Source: Linum tenue
Lineage: Eukaryota > Streptophyta > Magnoliopsida > Malpighiales > Linaceae
Reading direction: 5' to 3'
NCBI GenBank assembly: GCA_946122785.1
Contig: CAMGYJ010000002.1
Coordinates: 25,642,492-25,706,491 of the forward strand
Length of the DNA: 64,000 nt
The notes under the pieces were generated by a model. The model saw nothing but the letters and a program-made list of their open reading frames with translations, did not search any database and was not told the origin of the DNA. The position numbers and the translations under genes were made by a program. This document shows positions 22,394 to 33,976 of this stretch, one piece after another (the first letter of the stretch is position 1; the number at the start of each line of letters is the position of its first letter).

Positions 22394-23011
22394 CTTCAAC
22401 AGGGACGATGTCGACAGTCGCCGAGGACGGCGCAATTCAAGCAGGGGAATGAGGAAGCCGTGCACAAAGCGCAACCCAGTAAAGAATAACTCGGAACGAG
22501 AAAGAAACCCACACCGCCCAACAAAGAAGAGGTTGAAAATCATACCTGCCGGGTCAATTGAAATTTATAGGGGCCGACGGTGGCGAGTTCTGAGCACTCT
22601 CAGCGAAAAGAACGAAGAAGACGAACGGTTTCTAAATCTAGGAAGAATTTTGGCGGAGAAAAATCTCCTTCGCATACATTTAAAGCGAAAAAGAGGGAAG
22701 TACAAAATCCCGAAGCGACACAGCCCAAGACCCGAGACGCAGAGGTGACGTTTTGCCTCTCGGTGTCAGGGCTCCGCACCCGAGGAACGACACGTGGCAA
22801 CCAACAACGAAAAGAACGCCGCCCGGGTCACCCCATAGGCGCCCGTCGCTTTGTGTCTTCACGACCAGGGGCAAAGGGGCAGCCATGTGACGAGCGGTTA
22901 AAGGACGCCTTGGCATGGCTCTATGGGCATCACGGTCAGAACCCGCTCAGGGTTCACAAAGCGGGTCAATTAGACGCGAAAACCTAAAGCTTCCCCCGCC
23001 TAAGGGGCAAA

Positions 23012-23515
23012 TATTGGGCCTAGAAGGAAGACACGCAGCCCGTGAGCCCAAGGAGCATTGAGGGCCCATGTAAGAACGAGTAAGGCCCAAATCAAGGACA
23101 GTGGGCGAAGGCGGTTCCCTTGACCCATGCTGCGGGACCGCCCGACATCCGAAGGGGACGACGGTCAAGGACCGTCCGACACTCTGGCTTCGCGGTACAG
23201 AGTCTGACAGAAAGACGTTAGCGAAGCCAGAGGCGTCCTAGACCGCCCGACAACGCATTAAATGCCCACGGCCGAGCCGAGACTAGTATAAATACCAACG
23301 GGAAGGCCACATTTATGGTAACTCCTATCAACTACAATCTCTCTCTTATTTATTCCTCACTCACTTCTCTCTGTAACTTTGGCATCGGAGGAGGTCCCAG
23401 GAAACCTCCTGTGGACCTTTCTTGCAGGACTTCAAGGATCGCCTCTCACCTACGAAGGACCGCTCGAAGTCAATGAAGCCTCACTAAACCGCCTGATGCG
23501 AATCAGGCCTAAACA
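23012..23515 (+). repeat. 3' LTR of the Tat gypsy element
   Basis: 504 bp, ends CTAAACA like the 5' copy. The first dinucleotide is TA instead of TG. The preceding polypurine tract is weak (AAGGGGCAAA, 23002-23011). Confidence 0.93.
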
Positions 23516-23520
23516 AAAAT

Positions 23521-23968
23521 AATAACCAATCCGTTAACTTTAATATCCAATTAACCGTTAACCGGCATTAAGTGCATTTTTAATTCGGCCACATTCGGCG
23601 GATCACGGCCACTTTGGTCACCCCAAGTTTTACTTTCGTATTTAGTGCGGTAGTACTGCCAAACGAGGGGGAGGAAACGACTGATGCTATTGACCGATCA
23701 TTAGGAATTATATTAATAATGCCGCCGGCGATCCAACCTGAATCCACCCATCGTCCATCAGTTCTAACTCCATTCCTTTAACTTTTACATAGTTCCTCCG
23801 GTAGCGATTGTCCGCCAGTGAAAACAGCACAATTCCTCCGGCTGTCCATTATTTCTCACTAAATCCAGAGCTGCGTATACATATAAAACCATCTCCCAGC
23901 TCACCTAGCCTTGTGTCCCTATTTGCATCCGTCAACACAGACACACACAAAGGATCAAATTCCGAGTG
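23521..23968 (+). promoter_or_regulatory. Upstream region and TATA box of the GRAS gene
   Basis: A TATA-like CATATAAAAC at 23880-23889 lies about 85 bases before the GRAS start codon, a normal plant spacing for promoter plus leader. The gypsy element ends only about 450 bases upstream of the ATG, so any longer native promoter has been displaced. Confidence 0.5.
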
Positions 23969-25420
23969 ATGGAAAATCTTGACATGTTCGCCGGAGGGAT
24001 CGAAGTCATCCCTTTCCCTCCCTTCAAGCAGCAGGACGATCACCGCGCCAACGAAGCTCAATTGCCAACCTCAACCTTCCCCGAAAGTCACGAAACCGAG
24101 GAAACAGTTGACAACCCGGATCCACCAGCGCCGGCGCCACTGTCCAGTGAAGATCTTATGAGGATCGCGGCACTAAAATTCATCCAGTCCCACTCCAAAG
24201 ACATGCCGTTTGACGTCGTGACGGCCACAGTGGACGCTCCTCTCTCGGAAGAGCAATCCGAGAGCGTGGAGCTCGCCGAGCTTCTCCTGGAAGCTGTAGA
24301 GAAAGTGGGAGACCGTCGTTTCGACGACGCCAGGGCACTGCTCAGGCAATGCGACGGTCGGGCTTCCCCAACGGGAAACCCAATCCAACGGCTAGTGTTC
24401 TACTACTCTCGAAGCCTGCAACACCGGGTCGACCGAGAAACTGGTCGAATTGGGGCCGGGGACATGTGGAAAGCGAAAGAGCAGTCGTCCAATCTGTTCA
24501 GAGTTGCAATGAACCCAAGCGTCAGGTTGGTTGAGTTTCAGAGGAGACTTCCTTTCTTCCAGGTAGCACAGTTTGCTGGGATCCAGACGATTGTGGAACA
24601 CGTGGAGGGCGCTAGAAGGATCCACATCCTCGATTTGGCGATCAGGACAGGACATCAATGGACGATCCTGATGCAGGCACTGGCGACCCGGAGAAGAGAC
24701 CGTGTGGAGCACCTGAAGATAACCGCCGTGGCGACGATGGAAAGGGAGTTGATCGAGCAGACAGGGAGAAGGCTGGTGACTTTTGCGCATAGCATGAACT
24801 TGGTCTGCAGCTTTTACGTGATCATGGTCCGTGACCTGGCAGAGCTGAGGCAGGACCAGTTGCAGTTCGATTCGGCCGAGACGGTGGCTGTTCTGGCGGA
24901 TGATGTTGTAAGAACGCTGACAAGTCCCGCGGAGAGGCTGGACTCGGTGATCAAAGTGATCCGGAGGGTGCAGCCGTGCATCATGGTGGTGACGGAGATG
25001 GAAGGGAGCAGGAACTCGCCGGTTTTTGTGAACTGGTTCGTGGAGTCGCTGTTCTTCGCCAGCGTGCTGTTCGATTCCATGGGGGAATGTATGGGGAGCG
25101 AGGAGGCGTGGAGGAAGTTTGGAGAGGAGACATTGGGAGGGGTGAGCAAGATGGTGATGATGGGGACGATAAGTGATACACTAGGGCAGGGGAGAGCCTG
25201 GATGATCAGGAGTATGAAGGTGGATATATGGAGGGCTTTCTTTCGGCGGTTTGGGATGGTGGAAGCGCAGTTGAGTCATTCGTCCATGTACCAAGCAGAG
25301 CTCATGGCTCAGAGCGTGCCGTGTTGGAGCCCTTGTTCGGTGTGGATGGATGGGAAGAGCTTGATTGTTGGGTGGAAGGGTACGCCCGTCAAGTCTGTTA
25401 CTGCTTGGAAGTTTAGTTGA
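23969..25420 (+). CDS. GRAS family transcription factor
   Basis: Single exon, 483 residues, starting at the ATG at 23969 (MENLDMFAGG); an in-frame GTG three bases upstream is not needed. The first 85 or so residues are acidic and Pro-rich, typical of the variable GRAS N-terminus. The GRAS domain follows in order: LHRI (ELAELLLEAVEKVGDRRF), a VHIID-type core reading IHILD at 218-222, a second leucine-heptad region, PFYRE-like segment, and the C-terminal SAW motif ending VTAWKF. GRAS proteins are nuclear regulators of development, hormone and symbiosis signalling. There is no DELLA motif at the N-terminus, and I cannot place it in a subfamily with certainty. No disabling change was seen. The 3' flank after 16 bases is a piece of the NEPRO-like pseudogene. 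Confidence 0.88.
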   Translation: MENLDMFAGGIEVIPFPPFKQQDDHRANEAQLPTSTFPESHETEETVDNPDPPAPAPLSSEDLMRIAALKFIQSHSKDMPFDVVTATVDAPLSEEQSESVELAELLLEAVEKVGDRRFDDARALLRQCDGRASPTGNPIQRLVFYYSRSLQHRVDRETGRIGAGDMWKAKEQSSNLFRVAMNPSVRLVEFQRRLPFFQVAQFAGIQTIVEHVEGARRIHILDLAIRTGHQWTILMQALATRRRDRVEHLKITAVATMERELIEQTGRRLVTFAHSMNLVCSFYVIMVRDLAELRQDQLQFDSAETVAVLADDVVRTLTSPAERLDSVIKVIRRVQPCIMVVTEMEGSRNSPVFVNWFVESLFFASVLFDSMGECMGSEEAWRKFGEETLGGVSKMVMMGTISDTLGQGRAWMIRSMKVDIWRAFFRRFGMVEAQLSHSSMYQAELMAQSVPCWSPCSVWMDGKSLIVGWKGTPVKSVTAWKFS

Positions 25421-25436
25421 TGACCAGTAGTCAAAT

Positions 25437-26160
25437 TTCTTGTTTGTCGGACAGTACTCTCGGAATACCTGGAGAAGTGGAGAAGAAAAAGCAGGATTCA
25501 GTAAGACGCCAATGACTCAGATTTGTTATTTTACCACGAAAGCGAGTAAAACACAGACACGGCTGCCAACCTCTATTCCTTTCTGATTTATTTTGACAGG
25601 CTGCTTATTCTGGTATCGTATTGGACAAAGGAACAACATCCACTAATATCTACGAAGGAAACCATATCAGTGTATTATACATTTTAGCAGTCAACAGTAA
25701 ATGTGTTATAGATTCTCATTACATTTCTGGACATGGAATAAGTAAGAACTTACCTGCTCCTGCTGAAGCAAGACTCTAAGGCGTGCAAGCAGTGCCAAAG
25801 AAAACTCCATGAAGAAAGAGCGTGCAAGCAGAATACAAACCTCCCTGAGGAGGAGTCAAGGATGCCAATAGAATAGAAGAGGACAATGCTAATAGATGAA
25901 AGGATGCTCATTTTCCAGCAAACAGCGATTCAAGATGGAACTCAATAATAATAAGTAGTTAATGAAATGCCAGTGTGATTCATAGAAGCACGATACAAGC
26001 AATTAGAGTCAGCTACCGCATCAGAGGCTACTGCATCCACTTCAAATCTTCAAGTGACAGAATAATAATCATCAAACCATGAAAACAAGACAAGAATGGA
26101 AAACTTAGTTATATCCTAGCCAGCCAAACAGGATGCGCAGCTGCCTTCAAAATTGGCGCT
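25437..26160 (-). pseudogene. NEPRO-like pseudogene, copy B (no LINE)
   Basis: A second, diverged copy of the segment at 3.8-4.45 and 9.17-9.22 kb. Exon remnants on the minus strand: about 26160-26137 (LAPILKAAA, donor changed to GC), 25844-25754 (EVCILLARSFFMEFSLALLA), about 25650-25571 (ILVDVVPLSNT, then a small deletion) and 25468-25437 (VFREYCPTNKKF). It lacks three codons relative to copy A in the FSLALLARL stretch but has no stop there. It ends abruptly at about 25437, next to the GRAS stop codon, so all downstream exons are missing. It provides the LINE-free form of the locus. Confidence 0.75.
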
Positions 26161-26162
26161 AA

Positions 26163-26353
26163 CACAAACAAAAATTACCTAATCCGATTCAGAGTTGAAT
26201 CCATAACATAAAATCTGTGCTTACGGAACTTGATACGGTCCATCCCAGAACAAGAATTCAACACATCACCTGTAACAGTAAGCGTGCAGCTCCCAGAAGT
26301 CTCTCCTAAAAGTTGGGTACTCCGGAGTCGCTTTGTCTCCACTTCAAGCCCTG
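26163..26353 (-). other. Exon-like segment, gene not recognised
   Basis: On the minus strand an open stretch (LEVETKRLRSTQLLGETSG and on to NRIR) is bounded by a good acceptor (TTGGACAG at its start) and a donor (ATTAG followed by GTAATT) at its end. The composition looks coding. It lies directly beside pseudogene copy B but does not match its family. A second exon-like start is at 27349-27180 (MEIPGRNSSLTVADHFADP..., ending before a GTAAAG donor). The phases of the two do not join directly. They may belong to one unidentified gene. Confidence 0.35.
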
Positions 26354-26408
26354 TCCAATTAGTGATAGTTTTAAGATATAGTACCAATACTACTGAGTAC
26401 TGATTCAT

Positions 26409-28707
26409 GTAGTTAAACAGCTATGAATTTCAAGACTTTGCACTATCAGGCTTCAATCACACAAACCCTTTTGTGATAAAAAGGATTCCAATTGATAAAG
26501 GTATTACAGATGGTCAGACAATTTTCAAAATCCTATAAGAATAGCATGATTAAGGATTAGCTCTGCTAGCGAGGTATTACTTCATAACCCATCCGCATTG
26601 TTTTGGGAGCAAGAAGCCAGAAGCTCTTCCAGTTTAGCAGATTGCAACAACCTCAAATCCCTTCTCACCTAACATCTCCGTATTCCGCAAAGTACACAAC
26701 ACAAAATCAACAACCTCAATAAGGATATAAGGCCATACCTGGCTGTGAACTGGTTCCTGTTCTTATAAACAATTCTCCAAAAAAAAAATCAGCATTCCGC
26801 CTGAAGCTGCTCCAACAAAGACTTCGATTTCTCTTCCATTCCATACTACTTTCAATTTCACTACCCATTCCTTATTTTTCGTCCTTCAACTTTCCATTAC
26901 AAAACTAGACAATGAAGCTCCTAACTGTACAATTAGCGGCTTGGAGGGTTTTAGGGGTAAGGGGTTTTGTCCAAACTGAGACTCCGGTGAAGTGAAAACC
27001 CGACGCCGGAGGGGTTTTTCCCCCAAACCAAATACTGATGCCGGACTGATCGGTGAACATGGTGTGGGTCTAGTTATCAGAGCTAGGAACGGACCTTATT
27101 ATGGAATTTGTCGGACGAGAATGAGGGCGATGTAGGGTGGAGGAGACTGAGGCTGAGGCTGAGGCTCGAGAGCTTTACTTGTGAGTAGAAAGGAAGCAGA
27201 AAAGACAGGACATTGGTGCCCGGGACGGATTGCCGGGCTCTGGTCGGAAATTGAAGAAGGATAGAGATTTCACCGAGCAGCTTGGCCGCAGCCGGATCTG
27301 CGAAATGGTCGGCCACGGTCAGGGAGGAATTTCGGCCGGGGATCTCCAATGCGGGTAAAGGACTAGGACTTTGGGCTTAGATTAACTAACTCTGTGGCCC
27401 ATTTAGTAGCCCACTAATCTGCTCCATAGAGGACTACTGGAACATGGACAGACAGCCTTGTTTCCTAGGTTTTTTTGCTAACGAAGTGACGATCTTCTGG
27501 GCTTTAAGCCCCTTCTTTTGATTTAACGGAGCAGGGGAAAAAAAGGTGAATTGGTTATTGAAATTACCAAAAATGTTTATGTTTGGTCATCAAAATTATT
27601 TAATTTTATTTGAATTCAATAGATTTAGTAAATTAATTTAAATTTGATCACGATCTGTTAGTTTTTTTTTTTTTTTGAATAATTATCTGTTAGTCTTTGT
27701 CCATCTTTGTTAACGGAAGTCGTTACTTGTTTGTAGGGTCAATGATCCAACTTGACCCGGCTGGGCCATGTTATCCTTTGGCCCTGTTTGGTTCGTATTG
27801 GTAGGGTTGTATTAGTCCAGATAGAGCCAGTGAATGGGCTCACAATCTCACATCAATGAATACCGTTTTTTGAAAATAGCATTTAGGTGCCTAAACTTAA
27901 TTTTCTTACAATTTAGTACTTAAAGTTTATTCTTTTACATAAGATCCAAAAATCTTGGTGATAAAATTGTGTTTTAGTTAGTACCTTATAGCATGTGTCC
28001 TGTGAGACTAATTTGCATTTTGTAAAATAAAGACGAACTTCTCTTCGACGCAAAATTAAAATACAAAATACTTTTCGTCTCTACGAACAATATAACAATA
28101 CATCTCTATAGACTAATGGATAATAAAGGATTCGTTGGTGAAAGAACGCAACGTTTCACGCTTTGAAATGTGAAATGTTGCGGGTAATGTCACAAGAGAA
28201 GTTCCCACTTTGATTACCCACAAAATACGGGACGAGTAACCGTACTCGCGCCAATTTTCACCCCTAACAATAATGGTAGATGATGGGGGAGGGAGGAATC
28301 AAAATAGGAAGGGGAAAACAGATCTGGAAGCTCATCGAAAATGCAAAGAAAGAAAGGGGAAGTTTGAATATGAAATTGCTTTGTAGTAATCGAACAACTT
28401 TTTTTTTTTTTTTTTTGTGTGTATGTTTCCATTAAGCTCACCGCTATGCTCATAAATCATAAAGTTAGCAGAAGGGTGGAACAAAAGAGAGCAAAGAAGA
28501 AATGAAAGCAACAAACAATCTTGGAAAAAAGGACTCCTCCTCTCTATTGTGTGTGGAACCAATCAATCTGACCTCTCACTCACTCTTCCGTTTTCCTTTC
28601 TACTTTCCCTTCTTATCTTTCTCTACTATTTACAGGAGAATACAAAATACATCAATGCGTGAAAGAACAGTTAAAAATAGTAAAATGCAACTATATAGGT
28701 AAAGAGA
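26409..28707. other. Intergenic; degenerate MULE-terminal relic at about 27545-27730
   Basis: Apart from the exon-like stretch at 27180-27349, no gene is supported. At 27545-27730 the sequence is a decayed relative of the terminal repeat of the Pack-MULE at 32770 (AATTGGTTATTGAAATTACC, then TTTATGTTTGGTCATC). Poly-T tracts occur near 27660 and 28400. Confidence 0.45.
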
Positions 28708-31365
28708 TCAGAAGTCAATAATGGGCTCCCCAATGGTGAGGTTCCTGTCAAGCGTCCATGGCAAGTTAAAGACCTTCGCGGCGATGAACTTGAAGATCTT
28801 GTTCACGTTTATGTTGTGTTTCGCACTCGAAAAGAAGAGCGCCGCCTTCATCGCTCGTGCATACGCCCTTGCCTGCGTTTGTGTTCATCATCATGCCACC
28901 ACCAACACAATTTGATCAGCAAGTTTGCAGATAACCAAAAAGATAACAGTTTAGGTACACAAACAAGAGTTGGCTGCAATAAGGATCTCCTAATTTGCTA
29001 TACCCTTGACTTGAATCTTCGGACAACACATCATTTAAAGGAGAAAAGGTGTTACTTCTCAGTATATGAAACCCCTTCTTTTTGAATGAGTAAAATGCAG
29101 CATAAATGTTTGAAAATGAAAACCCTGCTAAAGCATATTCCTGAATTGAAAGCTTTAGATTACGCTGAAAGGGGAATGGGCAAAGCCTTAAATTAGATCT
29201 ACCATCCATACGGACGGGGGATCCCTAAAGAAGATTCCTTCCTTGTCTCAGAACTTAAATTCTTTCACTTTAATGAAGCTTTTGTGTGCGGGCGTGACCC
29301 CACCATTCTGCCTGCTTTGTCTATCAAACGCGCAAAGAGGGAAAAGGAATCTCAAAATGCTACAGGGTAAGTCACAATTGCAGGCAATGTTCCCCTAAAC
29401 CTGTTCAAAGACAAAACTGAGAGAAGTTCTACTGTTCATCTTAGCACTGTTTGCTATACGTCATTTGTATGTTTACCTGTGTTGCAATAGTCCACTGTAG
29501 ATTTGGAGGTAGGCGGACGAAATCATCAAACTTGGTCCCGATCAGGATGGGAATAGCCGTCTGCAAGAGAAAAGAATAAGATAGATTAACCCACAGCCAC
29601 AAGCCTTCCTTCCTTAATACACATGCAACAAGTTAGAATGTCATGATTGTGATAGAGTGCATCCCCCATGGCCATGGGTGGATGACCCTACTAATTTCCA
29701 ACAAAAAAGGAGGCAACAGAAAGAAACCAGACCGACCACCCACTTGATTAAACAAGCCGTAACACACTATAACAATCATTCCAGCCACTGGATTCAGGTT
29801 TTCAGTGCCACATGATGATCATTGCCATCATTATCATCACCCTCTCCGATTGCTTTCAGCATCTCTGCCATTGCTGCCAAAATTTTGCTTTTATGTTCAA
29901 TCATCGGTTGTTACTACATAATCGTTAAGGGCTAATTACTTGGTTCGTGCCACCCCCACCAGCAGAAAATTGTCACTTCCCCAAGATTCCCAATTATAGT
30001 TGAGAAGTATTATCCATAACCATAAGTTATAGTTAAATGCCTTACCAAACGGAGGTTGAGTATTCAGAAATTTGCAGAGGTTGGTGCACTGTACATCTGT
30101 ACAGATTAATGATTACTTAATAGCTTATAGCTAACAGCACTATTCATCTCTATCTCACAGGAGGATGGATCAACAGAATTTGGTAGAGGTATTTAAGGAC
30201 ACCAAACGAACAATAATGATTACATTTATAACAAGATAATTGAGGTTGTAACTGTTTGACTTTATTACCTGGTTCCATTTCCTGGCTTCAGAATACCATC
30301 CAGCAACGCTGTTAAAACGAACAGTATATTTCATTACAAAAACATATTTTACCCTGGAACGCAACTGTTATAAGGAATAAAGAAAGGTTTGATGATGATG
30401 ATGATGATGATCAGCCAACCTGTCGAGTGTGCATCTGCTGGTGAGATCAAACATGAAAAGAATTGCAACTGCATCTTTACAGGCAATGGGGACTTGATCA
30501 AACGACCGGCTATCTCCTGCAGAAACAGAGAAGGTTTCAGCTCCTTCTGAAACTTGATACCATTATGAAATCCAGATAAGGAAAGTAAAGATTTTTAGGA
30601 AATTTTCCGGGGTACCTCCAACATCCCATATGCTGAATGAAATCCTGGCATCTTGAACAAACAATGTCTTGTCCATCAAATTCAACCCTGCCATTTCCAA
30701 GCTCTTCTTCACCTGTTCGTCCCCAACATACTTGATCTTCAGCCATCAGCAACAGAGCCCACACAAGGAAATTAAGAAAACAAAAGCAAGGTAATAAGAA
30801 AATCAGCTCACGTACCCATCAACAAAAACAGCTCTAACTCTGACTATTGACCAAAAAAAAAAATATCTCCAGCTCATTCAGGACCAATTCAGAATCAATC
30901 AAGAACAACCCAGAAAGCAGAAACCCCCCATTGATTAAACCGAGAAATGCTTACCACGAAGCTAGTTTTTCCGATTTGACAATCACCCAGCAAGCTGATC
31001 TTCAGCGGTACCAAATCCGAGTTGGAAGAGTTGAGCTCGCCGGTTCCACTCGTCGTGCACGCCTCGACGAAAGGCACAGCGTCGTAGTCGTAGTCGGGGC
31101 CGCCGGCTTGGGGCGGCGAAGACGAAGTGGAAGAAGAAGAAGAAGAAGAAGAAGTAGAAGGCGAAGTATTCGTCCCAGCACGAGTTATGCGGCGGTATTT
31201 GGAGGGCGGCTTACCAATAGAACAGGCGAGAATCCTATCCCACAAGAACTCGAAAAACTGGCGGAAAACAGAGACCCGTTCCAGGACGCTCCACTTGATG
31301 TCAACCCGGGCGATTTTCCGGATGATTTCACCCATCTGCCTAGGAAATTTCTTGCTGGCGGCCAT
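28708..31365 (-). CDS. SGP1: Septum-promoting GTP-binding protein (Spg1/Tem1-like small GTPase)
   Basis: Six exons: 31365-30955, 30736-30616, 30516-30420, 30308-30269, 29560-29477 and 28872-28708, giving 305 residues in frame. The first 110 residues are a plant-specific N-terminal extension with a poly-Ser stretch. The Ras-like fold follows: P-loop GDCQIGKT at 127-134, switch II WDVGGDS, guanine-specificity motif GTKFD in place of NKxD, and SAKHN. It lacks a C-terminal Cys motif for prenylation, as expected for the Spg1/Tem1 group. In yeasts these GTPases start septation through a kinase cascade; the Arabidopsis SGP proteins are the plant counterparts and are thought to act with MAP4K kinases. 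No lesions were seen. A symbol of SGP1 or SGP2 cannot be separated from sequence alone. Confidence 0.9.
30391..30411. repeat. (GAT)7 microsatellite in an intron of the GTPase gene
   Basis: Seven GAT units lie just inside intron 3 next to the exon 3 donor. A similar triplet run, (GAA)n at about 31130-31150, encodes serines in exon 1. Confidence 0.7.
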
Positions 31366-32769
31366 GGAAGCAGCAGTCGCTACACTGCAGCAGCGAGCTT
31401 TTCATAGCTGATAACTCTTTGTTGTTGCAGTTGTGGTTGTTCTTTATTGTTTCTGCAATCTTCTTTCTCTCACGAAATGGATTTTCCAGAGATCTTTTGG
31501 GTGCGTGTGTGTGGGTATTGTAAATGTAAATTGTAAACTAGAAGTCTATAACAAACAAAAGACGTTGAGAGGGCTGGGGGGAAGAAGACGAGAGAAGAAA
31601 ACAAAGGAGGTCTGGTGGGCGGAGTTGGCGTTTGGGGACTCGCGGGCGGGCGGGCAGTTGACCGGTACAGCTTCTTTCGCTTTTCCGGACTACTGCCAAA
31701 GCCGTCCCACGACTGACTCACTCGTAACCATTTTTATTTTATTTCTTTTTCCCATGCCATATAGTGCGTTTGGTTTAACACTTTTATATATGTTTGGTAG
31801 AGTTTTCAATAAAAATTTGTTTTCTTTGATGATGGGTCTATGAGCCAACCCTTGGAACTTTTTAGGAAAGTGAGACCTTTAGTTGCTACCTTATAAATAA
31901 TATATTAAACTTAGTAGAGAAATGTTCCTATAAAAAATTTTTAGTATTGCCTCATATTCTTAAGATAAACAATGTAACAAATGTTATGAAAAGATGATTT
32001 AGTATGAAATTTTTTGTTATAGATTTCCAATGTTCCGCGCGAGAACGCATGAACCGCTTATAATAAGAGAGAGCCGAGATAATTCTATGTCTAGAAAATA
32101 CGAGTTATTCATAGAAAATTTAGGCACGAGCATGTTGGAAATTGGTTGTAAAGAAGGTATTCACGTGATCTTGGTCGTCAATCTCATAGCCTCCTAGGAT
32201 CAAGATTAACTAGTTTAAGTAGTTCTTAGGTAAAAATGAATCTTCTTGGTTGAATTTTATCTTATCCTAGGAAGGAATTTTGCCAACCCCCTTAACAATA
32301 GGAAGGAATATATTGATCAACTTATTAGTATATTGTTAGGCATGCCCATAATTATTAATCTCTTTGTCTTTTATTTATTCCATAATAATAATCATCCAAT
32401 AATTGAATAGTTTTTTTTTTTTTTTTGATAGAATAATTGAATAGTTATTAATCATCCAAGAATGAATAGTTTACTATATTAATATAGTTTTTCTTACATA
32501 AAAGTAGTTATGTGCACCAAGGATCTATTTTCCTTACAAATTAAACAAGAACTTACCTGGGTTAATCAAGGAAATTCTTATTCGTTAGCAAAACTTTCAT
32601 TCGAACAACTGGGATTCCTAACTAGGTTAGGATTGACAATGATTACATAGTAAACTTAATAGTCCTTATCGCACAAGGATTCCTTACTAGTCCTTATTGA
32701 ATATGGAATCCTAGTTCCATGACATATTTTCCTTTGTTCCGTTAGATTGGACTGCATTGCTTTGAATGT
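31366..32769. other. Intergenic, upstream of the GTPase gene
   Basis: The first 350 bases are GC-richer and probably hold the GTPase 5' leader and promoter. The rest is AT-rich with a T tract near 32410. No gene or bounded repeat was seen. Confidence 0.5.
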
Positions 32770-33375
32770 GGGTTAATTGCATGGTTGGTCACTAAGATTA
32801 CAAAAAGCGTTCATGTTTGGTCACTAGAAATATTTAAATCCAATCTTGGTCATTCAAATTAGTTAAATGGTAATGGTTCAAGTTTGGTCACTCTCCGTTA
32901 CCTTCCGTCAGTCTCCGTTAACACCGTCAATTATTTGCTGACGTGGCTAACAGACTCACCTAGTCACCTATTTTTGACAAAAATAAAATAAAATCCAATC
33001 TTGCCACGTCATAAAAGCTTGCCACATCATAAAAACCTGTTCAATGTGACCCAACCCATTAACCCATGATCTGACCTACCCCAAATTAAAACCCAAAATT
33101 GACCAATCCTCAAAATCTCTTGCCGGAGAAGACGACCGGAAGAAGCTATTGCCGCCGACCTGTCCAATCCGCCGGTTTCCCCTCTTTTCCTTCCTTCGAC
33201 AAAAACATCAACGCCACGAGCACCACCAACTCCCTCTTCCCTTCTTCTCCAATCTCTAGCTCTCTTGGTGAAAAATAGTCGGCCAATCTTCCGATCTTCC
33301 CCGCCAGTCTCTTCAATCCCTCCTATCGACCATCCCCAATTCCTCCATTGTCCCTTCCAATATCCCTCGTCGATT
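32770..33375 (+). repeat. Left terminal inverted repeat
   Basis: 606 bp, inverted counterpart of 34105-34703. It includes a stretch about 33240-33375 that looks like 5' leader sequence and is also present in the other arm. Confidence 0.8.
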
Positions 33376-33499
33376 TTCCACTCCCTTCAACTTCCACCAT
33401 CTTCCTCTCTCCGACTTCCAGCCGAAGGATCTGAATCGTCCCGCCCACATTCCTCTCACGCTCTGCTTCTCTACTTCCTCGCCCTCCACTCCATCCATG

Positions 33500-33976
33500 C
33501 TCGCCGTCCAGAGCCTAGAAGATGGCCTGATTGGCAGTGAAGTGGGAGAATTTGATGAGCGGCGAGATCGAATTGTAGGACTGGAAGGCGGTGAAGAACT
33601 TCTGCGAATGGAGCGCGTGGGCGAAGTACGCGCCGACGCGTTGAAGGGAAGAGCCGAAGGGGGAGGAGAGCTCGGAGATTTCGGGGAGGAGATCTGTGGC
33701 GTCGTCGAGGTTGTCCATGGCGACGCACTCCGCGCATTGGAGGAGGAGACACAGACTGCGGAGGCCGGTGGACTCGCCGCCTTCGACGACGGAGACGGCG
33801 GCGGAGGAGGAGGGGTCTTCTTCTGCCGGCTCGCTCTGCTCGCCGGCGGAGAAGTTGGGGCGTTTGGCGGAAGGGTCGTCGTCGCCAGCGAGGTCGCGGT
33901 CGGCGCGCTTGGTTTTCATGGAGGAGGGGGCATAATTGGGGGAGATAGGGGATTGGAGGAGCAAGCTGCGAAGCAT
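33500..33976 (-). pseudogene. Captured fragment of a scarecrow-like 23 (SCL23/SCR group) GRAS gene
   Basis: On the minus strand the fragment opens [19 protein letters not shown] and enters the GRAS domain at [18 protein letters not shown]. It continues [20 protein letters not shown] and then FTANQAIF. Two defects are visible: about 20 residues expected after YFAHAL are missing, and the Gln or Glu codon after NQAIF is TAG. The similarity ends at ALDGEH where the interior ends, just before the VHIID motif, so no functional GRAS protein can be made. SCL23 works with SCARECROW in the bundle sheath and endodermis. Whether the fragment is transcribed is unknown. Confidence 0.8.

Larger units (their letters stand above)
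13593..23515 (+). mobile_element. Ty3/gypsy LTR retrotransposon of the Tat lineage
   Basis: Two 504-bp LTRs (13593-14096 and 23012-23515) are flanked by a perfect 5-bp duplication AAAAT (13588-13592, 23516-23520). Order inside: tRNA-Lys primer site, gag, protease, reverse transcriptase, RNase H, a second RNase H, integrase, then a long 3' region with a spliced antisense gene. The extra RNase H and the antisense gene are marks of the Tat lineage. The coding part has in-frame stops at 14353, 14659, 16383 and 18159 and one frameshift near 15830, so it is dead but not old. I count about 16 differences between the LTRs by eye, near 3 percent. Confidence 0.92.

Noticed and set aside
13593..23515. 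Intact, autonomous retrotransposon
   Set aside because: Four in-frame stops, a frameshift and a truncated second RNase H are present in the sense frame.
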